Positions 1 to 9,191 of a stretch of DNA of 64,000 nucleotides are shown in pieces (positions within the stretch are counted from its first letter, which is position 1; each line of letters opens with the position of its first letter). The position numbers were made by a program, and so were the translations under genes. The notes beneath the pieces are model-generated. The model saw only the letters and a program-made list of their open reading frames with translations. It was not told the origin of the DNA and made no database searches. This DNA is from Oceanicoccus sagamiensis (lineage in GTDB: Bacteria; Pseudomonadota; Gammaproteobacteria; Pseudomonadales; Dasaniaceae). The stretch is taken from positions 496,001 to 560,000 of the forward strand of contig NZ_CP019343.1 of assembly GCF_002117105.1 (NCBI RefSeq), read 5' to 3'.

Positions 1-14
1 TTCAGGGGACCACT

Positions 15-962
15 ATGCCGGAATTAAATCACAGCAATAATAGCGACCAACGAGAATACTGGACCACACCTAACCCGGACAAACTGCTGCCAGGTACCCG
101 TGAACAGCTAGAAAAGTGGATTAAGCACAGCCATGATATGCGCGGTTTTGTGCTTCGCCGCTGTGACCTTAGCGGTATCAACCTCGCCAAAACCGCCGAA
201 CACCCCGAAGGCTTTAACTTCCAGGACGCCGACTTATACCGTGCAGATTTTTCCAGAGCTCACCTTTTCTCTGTCGACTTTCAAAATGCCTGCTTAATGA
301 AAGCTAATTTCAGCGGCGCCAATCTCCATTGCGCCAATATGGAAAACGCTAATTTATTAGGTATTAACCTCGAGCATGCAAAGCTGGATAATATCCACTG
401 GGGAGATACTGTCATTCAAGAGCAACAGGCCATCGTGGAAGCCAAAAAGGGCAATACTCAAAAGGCAACTGACCTCTATCTTGAAGCTGAAGAAAGTTAC
501 CGCAACCTGAGAATCAACCTTGAAAGAGCGGGCCTGTTTGAAGTGGCCGGCCATTTCTTCCACCGTGAGATGGTGATGCGCAGAAAACGTATGCCGCGCT
601 TTTCAGTCACCCGCAGTTTATCCCTGATTGTGGATTTATTATCGGGCTATGGTGAAAGGCCGTTAAGGGTGGTCGCTTTTTCACTGTGTTTTATTGTGTT
701 TTGTGCCAGCTGCTATTTTTTTTCTTCGGGAATTTTATATCAGGGTATGGAAATGGGCTTTGATGCAAATAAAAGCCTCGCCACCAATATTGAGCATTTC
801 TTTTCCTGTCTGTATTTTAGCGTGGTGACCTTTACCACACTCGGTTATGGCGACGTTACCCCACAGGGTGCCACCAGAGCCATTGCTGCGATGGAGGCCT
901 TTGCAGGCAGTTTTACTATGGCTTTATTTGTGGTGGTATTTGTTAAAAAGATGACCCGCTAA
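15..962 (+). CDS. Pentapeptide-repeat protein with two-TM potassium-type ion channel domain
   Basis: The 315-residue protein has an N-terminal pentapeptide-repeat region (about residues 45-130, many A-[DN]-L/F-x-x units such as DADLYRADFSRAHL), a helical linker (about 135-210), and a C-terminal channel module. The module has one membrane helix at about 216-240, a pore loop with the K+ selectivity filter TTLGYGD at 274-280, and a second helix at about 290-310. This is the Ion_trans_2 layout of bacterial 2TM channels, so passive K+ conduction in the inner membrane is the likely role; the pentapeptide helix may be a cytoplasmic sensor or assembly domain (inference). The ATG at 15 has a GGGG ribosome-site candidate just upstream. 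What lies upstream is outside the window. Confidence 0.85.
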   Translation: MPELNHSNNSDQREYWTTPNPDKLLPGTREQLEKWIKHSHDMRGFVLRRCDLSGINLAKTAEHPEGFNFQDADLYRADFSRAHLFSVDFQNACLMKANFSGANLHCANMENANLLGINLEHAKLDNIHWGDTVIQEQQAIVEAKKGNTQKATDLYLEAEESYRNLRINLERAGLFEVAGHFFHREMVMRRKRMPRFSVTRSLSLIVDLLSGYGERPLRVVAFSLCFIVFCASCYFFSSGILYQGMEMGFDANKSLATNIEHFFSCLYFSVVTFTTLGYGDVTPQGATRAIAAMEAFAGSFTMALFVVVFVKKMTR

Positions 963-1005
963 ACACCCATTGACTCAAACGACGGATCAGCTTCCTTAGG
1001 TCGAT

Positions 1006-1033
1006 TTGACCGCACCCTTAATTGCTATACAAT
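1006..1033 (+). promoter_or_regulatory. Candidate sigma-70 promoter of the TetR gene
   Basis: TTGACC (1006-1011), 16 bases, then TACAAT (1028-1033). It lies inside the longest possible reading frame of the TetR gene, so the farthest-upstream TTG start is probably a -35 element rather than a start codon. Seen by eye only. Confidence 0.4.
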
Positions 1034-1077
1034 TTAACTCGCCTGTAAATAAACACTATAAACACTCGGAAACTATT

Positions 1078-1683
1078 TTGTCTGACTCAGAGCCCGCCAT
1101 TGCCAAGCCCAGCTACTCGAAACGTGAGGCTTCCCGATTGCATATTTTGGACGCTGCTCGCGAGCTGGTTATGGAAATAGGCTATCAATCGGTCACCATG
1201 ACCGTCGTTGCCGATAGAGCCGGGGTCTCCAGGGCAACCCTTTACCGCTACTACTCTACCAAAGAGCAACTCTATAGCGATGTATCGATTCAGTGGGGCA
1301 TCAACTTTGTTGACCATATGCGGCAAAACCCACCCCAGGGTAATACCATCGGTGAGCGTATTACTGAAGTGATTCGCGCAACGGTGAATGCCTCGGCGGA
1401 TAATACCCGTTTAATGGCGGCGCATATTGCCACCATGATTTCTGATGAAGATACCCTTAAGGCGGACCAACGCCGATTAAAAACCTTGATTCCGGGCATT
1501 ATTAAAGTAGCAGCGGGAAAAACCGATGCAGAAAATCTGGAGTTGGCCGCATCCACATTGCAGCATGTACTGATTTCAAATTTGATTTTATTGCATGCAG
1601 GAAAAGCACAGCGCAGCCATATTATTATCGAAATGGAGAGTATTGCCGCGCGACTACTGGCCGAAGTATGGGATCAACCCTAA
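1078..1683 (+). CDS. TetR/AcrR family transcriptional regulator
   Basis: A DNA-binding regulator of about 201 residues. The TetR N-terminal helix-turn-helix is clear: ILDAARELVMEIGYQSVTM, then VVADRAGVSRATLYRYYSTK, with the family YRYY signature in the recognition helix. The C-terminal ligand/dimer domain is not assignable to a ligand. The frame is open back to a TTG at 1006, but that TTG is part of a promoter-like TTGACC-N16-TACAAT. I therefore prefer the TTG at 1078, preceded by CGGAA; the first conserved TetR residues follow it. No palindromic operator was recognised nearby and the target is unknown. It points away from the convergent diguanylate cyclase gene, only 15 bases downstream. Confidence 0.85.
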   Translation: MSDSEPAIAKPSYSKREASRLHILDAARELVMEIGYQSVTMTVVADRAGVSRATLYRYYSTKEQLYSDVSIQWGINFVDHMRQNPPQGNTIGERITEVIRATVNASADNTRLMAAHIATMISDEDTLKADQRRLKTLIPGIIKVAAGKTDAENLELAASTLQHVLISNLILLHAGKAQRSHIIIEMESIAARLLAEVWDQP

Positions 1684-1698
1684 GCATAACAAGCAGCG

Positions 1699-2682
1699 CT
1701 AAACCTTCATCGAACTGTTAGTTTCAGGCTCTGCCAAATCGATATAGTGCACACAGTTTCTGCCCGCCGCCTTGGAAAGATAAACACCCTGATCAGAGCA
1801 GGCAATTAACTCTTTGGCAATGTCATCTTCAGAGCCTTCTTCAAAATCATTCATTGGCAACCAGCAACAAACCCCCATCGACAAAGTGACGCTGACTTCC
1901 TTGCAGCCATCTTCTTCCGCATCGTCGTTAGCAATCATCAACTGACTAATTTGCTGGCGAATACGCTCGGCAATCTCCATCGCACGCTGCTGCCCACAGT
2001 TCGGTAAAACCAGCGCAAACTCCTCACCCCCGTAGCGGCAGACATGGTCAGTTTTACGCAACATTTCGTTAATATACTGGGCCACTTCTTTTAGCACCTT
2101 GTCCCCCATCGGGTGACCGTAGGTGTCGTTGATTTGTTTAAAATAATCCAGGTCGACAAACAACAGGCTAAGCGGGTCACCACTGCGTCCGGCTCGAGAA
2201 ACCTCTTTGTCCAAGGCCTGATGAAAAGCTCGACGGTTTTTAACTTTGGTCAACATATCGTACATGCTGAGACGGTGCAGCCGCTCAAGGTTGACGGCGT
2301 TTTCCAAACAGACGGAAACAATGGAAGCCAGGTGATCAATAAAGTCCGTGGATTTATCCAGGGTAAAACGCTGGTGACCGCGAGAACCAAAATGCAGACT
2401 GCCCACCAGCACGCCATGGCGCACCAAAGGAATAAGAGCTGCCGAACGCAGATGCTCACCCTCAAAGACCGGTAGCGGAGTACCATCACCAGTGGTCACC
2501 AGACGAACACTGGGGTGCTTGCCATAAAGCTGGTCTAACGGGACAGATTTGGAAAAAAGATGCAGCTCTGGCAAGTTCAGGTAATTCTCAGGAAGCAACT
2601 CGACCAGGGTATCTTGTGGATCATAGAGCCATAGCTCGACATTATCGAGCTGGAAGTGATCCACTGCATTGCGTAGCAGCAT
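1699..2682 (-). CDS. GAF/DUF484-like sensor diguanylate cyclase (GGDEF); 5' end out of frame
   Basis: Makes c-di-GMP from two GTP. Counted from the in-frame ATG at 2682, residues 1-130 form a GAF/DUF484-like sensor and residues 135-305 a GGDEF domain with an active GGEEF motif (218-222) and an RxxD inhibitory site (RKTD, 209-212) five residues before it. The reading frame stays open upstream to 2835 and encodes clearly homologous sequence (NRRLENLSTTVNDLFQ and on, as in DUF484 proteins) but offers no ordinary start codon. The natural start looks like the GTG at 2867, one frame away across a C6 tract (2827-2832); see the separate entry. With one extra base the protein would be 389 residues. 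Enzymatic competence of the GGDEF part is likely; expression from the sequence as given is doubtful. Confidence 0.8.
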   Translation of the reverse strand: MLLRNAVDHFQLDNVELWLYDPQDTLVELLPENYLNLPELHLFSKSVPLDQLYGKHPSVRLVTTGDGTPLPVFEGEHLRSAALIPLVRHGVLVGSLHFGSRGHQRFTLDKSTDFIDHLASIVSVCLENAVNLERLHRLSMYDMLTKVKNRRAFHQALDKEVSRAGRSGDPLSLLFVDLDYFKQINDTYGHPMGDKVLKEVAQYINEMLRKTDHVCRYGGEEFALVLPNCGQQRAMEIAERIRQQISQLMIANDDAEEDGCKEVSVTLSMGVCCWLPMNDFEEGSEDDIAKELIACSDQGVYLSKAAGRNCVHYIDLAEPETNSSMKV

Positions 2683-2867
2683 ATCTAACAGTTCTTCAAA
2701 GCCCGCATGGTCAAGCAGCTTTAATTCAAATTGTTGATAACGGCGCAGGATCTGTTCATTTTGAACAGCTTTTTGGAATAAATCATTGACGGTGGTGCTC
2801 AGGTTTTCCAGCCGACGGTTACTTAACCCCCCGACTTACGATCTAACCTCCCCGGATGACGACGCAC
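2683..2867 (-). other. Frameshifted 5' part of the diguanylate cyclase gene
   Basis: On the minus strand a GAGG ribosome site sits 8 bases before a GTG at 2867. That frame reads MRRHPGRLDRKSGG and then meets TAA immediately after six Gs (plus-strand C6, 2827-2832). Adding one G makes it run straight into the conserved DUF484-like sequence and the GGDEF domain without a stop (1699-2867 plus one base is 390 codons including the stop). A perfect -10 hexamer TATAAT lies at 2904-2899. The promoter, ribosome site and start codon therefore all belong to the shifted frame. Either the tract is one base short through sequencing error, or it is a slippage site that turns the enzyme off. Confidence 0.6.
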
Positions 2868-2898
2868 TGACAAGCCCTCAAGCTTTAGATAAAGACTG

Positions 2899-2904
2899 AT
2901 TATA
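2899..2904 (-). promoter_or_regulatory. -10 element (TATAAT) for the diguanylate cyclase gene
   Basis: Exact TATAAT on the minus strand, about 30 bases upstream of the GTG at 2867. No good -35 hexamer is seen at 16-18 bases (a TTGACT lies 23 bases upstream), so the promoter may be weak or activator-dependent. Confidence 0.35.
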
Positions 2905-2951
2905 GACCGTACTCTAAAGGGATAGGTAGTCAAATATCAGCGCTGGCCAGA

Positions 2952-4469
2952 TCACTTAAAGGACTCCAGCAAATCTGCAATGCTGGCATTGCTATTATTT
3001 TGCAGCACTTTAAGCAAACTCTCCTGTGAGCCAAAACGCTGCTGATCATAGCCATGGTTATACGACTCCCTCGGGACCGAGGCACTTAGTGAAGGTGTTG
3101 GCATATCGGTTTGATCGCTGCTGGTATTGGCACTGCGCTCTGACATTTCACTGGCAGCAGTAGCGGCATCCTTCACTTCGCTGATAATTTCAAAGGTGGG
3201 TTTGACCGCAGCAGGCTCAGGCTGAAGTGGCAGGCTCTGTGAGGGCGCAGGCTCCACCGGGTCTTCATCAAAAGCGGGTAAATCGCTAATCGATAACTCA
3301 TCCAGTGGTGGCGTATTCGTTAAACCCGCCCAGGGTTTAACCCGCTCGGCAATATCACGCACCAGTTGATCATCACGGTCCGGGGATGACACCAACTGCT
3401 CAACAGTTTTTAATAGATCTACTGGGGACTTGTCATGCCTTTTGATAAAGGCCTCAAGGCTCTCCTGTAACAAGCTTGCCACTGAGGCCTCATCGGCATG
3501 GCCCTGCTCAATCAACAGCAATACTCTCGACCTGAGCTCCGATAAATAATCACTGTCTCTGCTCTCGGCTGTGGCCGCCTCGGTCAGCGCTTGCTGCGCG
3601 ACCGTGCCAGCCTGCTTGTCATCATCCTTGCGGTACTCACGGTACTGGCGGTGCCAAAAGGCACTAAAAGAGCCGCTGGCCGGCACCGTTTTGGTCACCG
3701 CAGCCAGGCTCTCTGACAATTTCATAAAGCTGCGACTGGAGGGGTCATCATCCGGGAACATCGCCACAGGGTTCTGTAATACGACCGCTGCCCGCATACT
3801 CTCATCGCGCAGGATAAAACCCAGATAATGGCACTGGGCACTGATATATTTCTCAACTGCCGCCGCAAACCGGTGAAACACCTCTTTGGCCTGGCTGGCG
3901 CTACTGCACATATTAACCACCACCTGATAATGGGCGGAGTGACGACGTCGCTTTAATAATTTAATCAGCGAAAAGGCATCCGTAAGCGAGGTCGGTTCAG
4001 GGGTGATAACAATCAGGGTATGGTGGGCGGCACCGATAAAGTCCAGCGTGGTATCGGCAATACCAGCTGCCGTATCGATTAACAGAAAATCAAAATCCCC
4101 TTCAACCCTGGCCAGTTCACGGGTCAGGCGCAGCTGCTGGCGGGGATGCAGGCTGACACATTCACTAATGCCATTAGCACCGGGAATAATTTTTAGCCCA
4201 TGGGGCCCATCCAACATAATTTCATCAATATCCTTGGCGCCATAGAGAACATGTTCGATACTGAATTCAGGAGTAATACCCAATAGAATATTGGCATTGG
4301 CCAAGCCTGTGTCCGCATCTAACAAGCAGACTCTGGCACCGGTTTTAGCCAGAGATATACCCAGATTAACGGCAATACTGGACTTGCCCACCCCGCCTTT
4401 GCCACTGCTTATCGCAATCACACGGGGTAGATCTGCTTGACTATCCTTGGTGGGTGGTGCTTTTTGCAC
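2952..4469 (-). CDS. MinD/ParA-family ATPase with long C-terminal extension (FleN/FlhG-like)
   Basis: A 505-residue protein. Residues 14-265 are a MinD/ParA ATPase: deviant Walker A SGKGGVGKSS (22-31), switch-like LLDADTGLANANILLG, and Walker B-like FLLIDTAAGI. This part is most like FleN/FlhG, the flagellar-number ATPase that restrains FleQ, but those proteins are about 280-300 residues and usually lie beside flhF, which is not in this window. The remaining 240 or so residues are polar, rich in E, S, P and Q, of no recognised family, and may be a partner-binding tail. It is followed by the diguanylate cyclase gene on the same strand, 84 bases away from that gene's GTG. Function as a polar-localisation or flagellar-regulatory ATPase is inference. 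Confidence 0.75.
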   Translation of the reverse strand: MQKAPPTKDSQADLPRVIAISSGKGGVGKSSIAVNLGISLAKTGARVCLLDADTGLANANILLGITPEFSIEHVLYGAKDIDEIMLDGPHGLKIIPGANGISECVSLHPRQQLRLTRELARVEGDFDFLLIDTAAGIADTTLDFIGAAHHTLIVITPEPTSLTDAFSLIKLLKRRRHSAHYQVVVNMCSSASQAKEVFHRFAAAVEKYISAQCHYLGFILRDESMRAAVVLQNPVAMFPDDDPSSRSFMKLSESLAAVTKTVPASGSFSAFWHRQYREYRKDDDKQAGTVAQQALTEAATAESRDSDYLSELRSRVLLLIEQGHADEASVASLLQESLEAFIKRHDKSPVDLLKTVEQLVSSPDRDDQLVRDIAERVKPWAGLTNTPPLDELSISDLPAFDEDPVEPAPSQSLPLQPEPAAVKPTFEIISEVKDAATAASEMSERSANTSSDQTDMPTPSLSASVPRESYNHGYDQQRFGSQESLLKVLQNNSNASIADLLESFK

Positions 4470-4858
4470 TGACTACTGACTCCCAACTAGTCATCCAATG
4501 GCCACGGCTCGATCCAACTTAAGACGCCGTGGCTGATAAATCTTGTTATAATTTTGTTCCGCTTAAAGCCTGAATACTAACAAAAAAACGGCTCGGCAGC
4601 GGTGCTTTTTACCAGCTTCTTTTCAGTGTAATAATTACATCATAAGTACTGTACATTTTTTAAGCAAACGGTGGCTAGTCAGCCAGCCCTTGACTATACT
4701 CATTCACATTATCCGAATTGTGTCGATAACGGCTAAAAGCAGCTAACTCAGGGCAACCGTTAGAGCCCGGCAAAATACTGCGAAGAACGGGCCAGCCGCT
4801 CTGCGGTAAGATAACAAAACGATTTAGACCATGGATAGACAGGTAAAAAGGCAGATAA
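4470..4858. other. Intergenic region between divergent MinD-like and HDOD-kinase genes
   Basis: 389 bases that should hold both divergent promoters. On the left side GCCACGGC (about 4500) and its complement GCCGTGGC (about 4526) form an inverted repeat in the leader of the MinD-like gene. The right half, before the GTG at 4859, carries short stems (for example CCGC-TCT-GCGG near 4796-4806) but no riboswitch consensus I can defend. No gene seen. Confidence 0.4.
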
Positions 4859-6940
4859 GTGGTAACAAAAACAGCAATAGACCAGCTACCGAGCTTGCCT
4901 CAAGTATTGGTACAAATTCTGGATGCGGTACAAAAGGATAGCGCTGATTACCAACGTATTGCCGATATCATCCGCCACGATGCCGGGATAGCAACCCGTT
5001 TGGTGGCCGTTGCCAATTCCAGCTACTACGGCCGCGCTAAAAACTGTGAAAGCATCGAACGAGCCCTGCTGTTTCTCGGCACCGATGTTGTTAAGACCAT
5101 TGTTATCACGGCATCCATCAAACAATTCTTCGGTCATTTTAACCAGCAACATCAGCAGTTTTTAAAACGCTTCTGGCGCCGCTCCCTGATTACCGCCAAC
5201 TTTGCTCAAGTGTTAGCAACGCTAACCAGTTATACCGCCCCCGACGAAGCCTACCTTTGCGGGCTGTTAGCCGACGTTGGCCAACTGATTGCTTTGACCC
5301 AGGATGAGCAGCAATACCTTGCCATGCTTGAGGGCGTAGAATCTGATACGCAACTACTGACGGCAGAACAACAGCAACTGGGCACCACTCACTGTGAGCT
5401 TGGCGCTGACCTGATCGACAGCTGGGGCATATCCGGCTTTATGGGAGACGCTGTCCGCTATCACCATGAAGCAGACTCATTGATTCAGGATGCTCACCAT
5501 TTAGTCAAAATCGTTAATCTGGCCAGCCAACTCAGCGCAGACGGCGATATTGATGATCAGGCACTGGCCACCGCGGATAATTTGTTTGGCCTTAATGAGT
5601 CACTCACCCGAGAATTATTCAGCCGGATTAACAGCGATGTTGATGCCATTGCCAGCAGCCTGGGCATTGATATTTCCGCGACGGATGCCAGCGAAGCAGG
5701 CTATCAGCAAGCACAGCAACAATTGGGCGAACGCCTTGGCGAGCTGGGTGAGCTTGCACAACTCAATGCCGCACTAGGGCAAGCCCGCAGCCAGGATGGT
5801 CTGCAACAAGCCGCTCAACGATCACTCTTTCTAACACTGGGTATTACTGGCAGCGTATTATTTTTACTGGATAGCCAAAAGCAACGGCTCTGCTCACAGC
5901 CTGCCTCACAGGACTCGCAGCAAGCCAATCAGGCATTAAATTTTGAAATCCCATTGCAGGCCGGCCGCAGTATCATTAGCGAAGCCTTTGTTAGCGGCAG
6001 CCAACAGTCCTCACAAGCAAGCAGTACCCTCAATGTTATTGACCGTCAAATGCTGCGCTATTGTCAGGGCGACACGCTGGTCTGCTGGCCCCTAACGCAA
6101 AACACCGCTGACGGCCACAACAGCGTGGGCGTACTGGTATTTGCCTGCACCGCGCCAAAGCTAAAGGAACTGGATGCCCGAGCCAGCTTGGTCCAACAAA
6201 TTTGTTATGAAATTGCCAATGCCATTGCGGATAACCAACAGCGCTTTGAGCAGATTGATCAAGAGGGCCCCAGCAGCCACCAATATCAGGAGCATATTCG
6301 CGAAGCGGTGCATGAAGCTAGCAACCCGCTGAGTATTATCCGCAACTACCTGGAGATGCTAAGAATAAAGTTAGGCAATGAACACGACGCCAATGAAGGG
6401 CTGGAATTAATCAAAGAAGAAATTGACCGGGTCGGTAATATTCTGCTGCGGCTCAAAGACCCCGATGAACTCACCGAGGGTAACGATGTCTTAAATATCA
6501 ATCAGGTGATTGATGCCACCAGCCATATTTTTGAAGACTCTATCTGTATCACCAAAAACATTAGCTTGGAAAAACAGCTGGATAGCTCGCTGGGAGAGAC
6601 TCCCGGCAACCCAGAGCACCTTAAACAAATACTGACCAATTTACTAAAAAATGCGGTGGAAGCACTGGAACCCGGTGGCAAAATTATTATTAGCAGTGAA
6701 GCCTCTGTTAGCTTTAGTGGACGTGATTTTTCCGCCATCAGCATACAAGACAATGGCCCGGGGATTGCCCCCGAGGTTAAGAAAAATTTATTTAGTCCAG
6801 TAGATACCACAAAAGGCCAGGGACATTCAGGCTTGGGGTTAAGTATTGTTAAAAAACTAATCGACGACATGGATGGTTCTATTGTTTGCCGCAGTAACCC
6901 TAATAGCGGCACTCAGTTTCAAATATTACTGCCCAACTAA
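4859..6940 (+). CDS. HDOD domain - histidine kinase sensor protein
   Basis: A 693-residue cytoplasmic signalling protein. Residues 5-200 are an HDOD domain (LPSLPQVLVQIL, then NSSYYGRAKNCESIERALLF), an HD-like fold usually without catalytic HD residues. About 290-470 looks like a GAF-type sensor. A HisKA-like dimer helix follows with the phospho-acceptor His in VHEASNPLSIIRNYLEML (about 485-505), then a HATPase domain with N box (LTNLLKNAVEAL), G1 (DNGPGIAP) and G2 (GLGLSIVKKL). There are no transmembrane segments. GTG start, with AAGG about 8 bases upstream. The next gene, 20 bases on, encodes a receiver-headed GGDEF-EAL protein, so the two probably form a two-component pair controlling c-di-GMP (inference from adjacency). 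Confidence 0.85.
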   Translation: MVTKTAIDQLPSLPQVLVQILDAVQKDSADYQRIADIIRHDAGIATRLVAVANSSYYGRAKNCESIERALLFLGTDVVKTIVITASIKQFFGHFNQQHQQFLKRFWRRSLITANFAQVLATLTSYTAPDEAYLCGLLADVGQLIALTQDEQQYLAMLEGVESDTQLLTAEQQQLGTTHCELGADLIDSWGISGFMGDAVRYHHEADSLIQDAHHLVKIVNLASQLSADGDIDDQALATADNLFGLNESLTRELFSRINSDVDAIASSLGIDISATDASEAGYQQAQQQLGERLGELGELAQLNAALGQARSQDGLQQAAQRSLFLTLGITGSVLFLLDSQKQRLCSQPASQDSQQANQALNFEIPLQAGRSIISEAFVSGSQQSSQASSTLNVIDRQMLRYCQGDTLVCWPLTQNTADGHNSVGVLVFACTAPKLKELDARASLVQQICYEIANAIADNQQRFEQIDQEGPSSHQYQEHIREAVHEASNPLSIIRNYLEMLRIKLGNEHDANEGLELIKEEIDRVGNILLRLKDPDELTEGNDVLNINQVIDATSHIFEDSICITKNISLEKQLDSSLGETPGNPEHLKQILTNLLKNAVEALEPGGKIIISSEASVSFSGRDFSAISIQDNGPGIAPEVKKNLFSPVDTTKGQGHSGLGLSIVKKLIDDMDGSIVCRSNPNSGTQFQILLPN

Positions 6941-6960
6941 GTCGGGCCCAAGACCATACT

Positions 6961-9120
6961 ATGAGTACTGCCGAAGCCATTAATAATAACAATCGCGGTG
7001 AAGCTCGCATCCTTTTAGCTGATGACGATCCTCGTATGCTTGACAGCCTGAGTAGCCTGTTAAGACTCTATGACTATCAAGTCGAAACGGCGCTTGGCGG
7101 CCAAAATGCGATTAACCGTTTATCCAGCGACCAGTTTGACCTGGTACTGCTAGATCTTAAAATGCCCAATGTCACCGGGCATGATGTGATGAACTTTATG
7201 TCACAGAACAATATCAACACCATGACGATTGTGGTCAGCGGCGAAACGTCCATGGATGATATTAGTAAAGCCCTACGCCATGGCGCCTATGACTACCTAA
7301 AAAAACCCTATGTGCCTGAAGAGCTCACCGCTACGGTTAATAATGCCGTGCGTAAAAAGCTGCTAGAAAAATCCAATCAATTAATGCAGTCACGCCTTAA
7401 CCAGTCAGAACGTTTGCATCGTTTTATTGTTAACAACTCCCCCGATATTATTTTTATTCTGGATAATAAAGGCCATTTCAGCTTTCTAAACTCAAAAATT
7501 GAAGCCCTGCTTGGCCACCCCAAGGGCAGCTTAACCGGCCAGCACATCACCTCAATTGTCGAAGATGACGAACTCGAAAAAATTAATTATTTTTTTGAAA
7601 ATTCCGTTAATACCTCAGGCATCCAAACAATAGAGACTGTACTGAAATCCAATAGCGCCAACGATAGCACCCGGCACTTTGAATTATCCCTCTACCCGAT
7701 TGAAGAAGATGATAACGGCAACCTGAATACCAACCAGCGCTATCGCATCTATGGTACGGCCAGAGATATTACGGAAAGAATGGAGGCTGAGGCCTTTATT
7801 AATTTCCAGGCTTATCACGACCTGTTGACCCGGTTGCCTAACCGCGCCTTATTTAAAGACCGCTTAAGTGTCGCCATTACCCAGGCCCAGCGCAATAATA
7901 CCGAACTTGCGGTGATGTTTATTGACCTTGATCGCTTTAAAATCATTAATGATTCATTGGGCCATACCATGGGCGACCGCTTATTACAGTCCGTGGCACA
8001 ACGCCTGCAAGCCTGTATTCGCAAAGGGGATACCCTGTCACGCTTTGGTGGCGATGAATTTACCCTGCTATTACCGGAAGTAAAAAACGCCGATGCCGCG
8101 GTACATATTGCTGAGAAAATTCTTGCTGATATTAAAAAGCCCTTTCAATTAGGTAACCGGGAAGTCTTTATCGGCGCCAGTATTGGTATCGCGATTTATC
8201 CTGAATCCGGGGAAGATATGGATGCACTGATTAAGAATGCCGATATTGCCATGTACCGGGTAAAGAAAACCGGCAAGGATGGCTATCAGCTATTTAATAG
8301 TGAAATGCACAACGCCTCCACCGAGCGCCTGATGCTGGAACAGGATATGCGCCGGGCTATTGATGAAGACGAATTTGAAATCTGCTACCAGCCACAGGTA
8401 GATACTGCCACGCAAAAAATCTGCGGGGTTGAAGCGCTGATTCGCTGGAACCACCCCGATCTGGGCCGCTTATCACCGGTTGAGTTTATTCATGTGGCGG
8501 AAGATAGCCGCCTGATTGTAGAAATTGACAAGCATACCCTGCGCAAGGCCTGCCGTGAGGTCCGCCATTATCATCGCAATGGTATGCCGACCCTGCGACT
8601 GGCTGTGAATCTATCGCCCGTGATGATTGAAAAAGATACCTTTATTGATGATATCCTCACCACCCTGAAAGAAGAACAATACCCACCGGGATTATTAGAG
8701 CTGGAAATCACTGAAAACATTTTGATGAACGATCAAAAAGATGTGATTGAAAAATTATTGCGCCTGGCTAATGAAGGCATCAATCTGGCTATCGATGATT
8801 TTGGCACCGGCTACTCATCACTGAGCTATCTGCAAAATTTCCCGGTCAATACCCTGAAAATCGACCGCAGCTTTATCAGCGAAATCAAAAACTCCGATGA
8901 CAATGCCTGTATCGTTAACGCCATTGTTTCAATGGCAAAGGGCTTAAAAATGTCGATTGTTGCAGAGGGGGTTGAGAACCATGAACAGTATAGCTATTTA
9001 AACTCTCTAGGCTGCGATGTGGTTCAAGGCTATTTATTTGGCCATGCCACCAGCCTTAATCAACTGGCACAGCAATTTAGTAGTGACTTAGCACTATTGC
9101 AAGACGCCTCAATCTCCTGA
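6961..9120 (+). CDS. Response regulator with REC-PAS-GGDEF-EAL domains
   Basis: A 719-residue c-di-GMP enzyme. REC occupies about 14-130 (acidic pocket ADDDPR, phospho-Asp in LVLLDLKMP near residue 66, KKP near 120). PAS is at about 155-275, ending in the GTARDITER linker. GGDEF is at about 285-450 with intact SRFGGDEF near 361. EAL is at about 465-710 with EALIRW (near 490), the TENILM helix and DDFGTGYSS. Both catalytic motifs look intact, so net synthesis or hydrolysis cannot be told by eye. It probably takes phosphate from the HDOD-kinase encoded immediately upstream. The ATG at 6961 lacks a strong Shine-Dalgarno sequence, consistent with coupling to the upstream gene. Confidence 0.9.
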   Translation: MSTAEAINNNNRGEARILLADDDPRMLDSLSSLLRLYDYQVETALGGQNAINRLSSDQFDLVLLDLKMPNVTGHDVMNFMSQNNINTMTIVVSGETSMDDISKALRHGAYDYLKKPYVPEELTATVNNAVRKKLLEKSNQLMQSRLNQSERLHRFIVNNSPDIIFILDNKGHFSFLNSKIEALLGHPKGSLTGQHITSIVEDDELEKINYFFENSVNTSGIQTIETVLKSNSANDSTRHFELSLYPIEEDDNGNLNTNQRYRIYGTARDITERMEAEAFINFQAYHDLLTRLPNRALFKDRLSVAITQAQRNNTELAVMFIDLDRFKIINDSLGHTMGDRLLQSVAQRLQACIRKGDTLSRFGGDEFTLLLPEVKNADAAVHIAEKILADIKKPFQLGNREVFIGASIGIAIYPESGEDMDALIKNADIAMYRVKKTGKDGYQLFNSEMHNASTERLMLEQDMRRAIDEDEFEICYQPQVDTATQKICGVEALIRWNHPDLGRLSPVEFIHVAEDSRLIVEIDKHTLRKACREVRHYHRNGMPTLRLAVNLSPVMIEKDTFIDDILTTLKEEQYPPGLLELEITENILMNDQKDVIEKLLRLANEGINLAIDDFGTGYSSLSYLQNFPVNTLKIDRSFISEIKNSDDNACIVNAIVSMAKGLKMSIVAEGVENHEQYSYLNSLGCDVVQGYLFGHATSLNQLAQQFSSDLALLQDASIS

Positions 9121-9191
9121 TGATCAGGGAACCTAATCACCACTTATCCGTCTTAGTTTATTGATTTAGAACTATGCACAGGGAGAATTTT

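Noticed and set aside
4740-4830. Possible c-di-GMP (GEMM) riboswitch before the HDOD-kinase gene
   Set aside because: CAGGGCAACC recalls the GEMM start, but the GACGCAAAGCC core and the matching 3' tetraloop-receptor part are absent.
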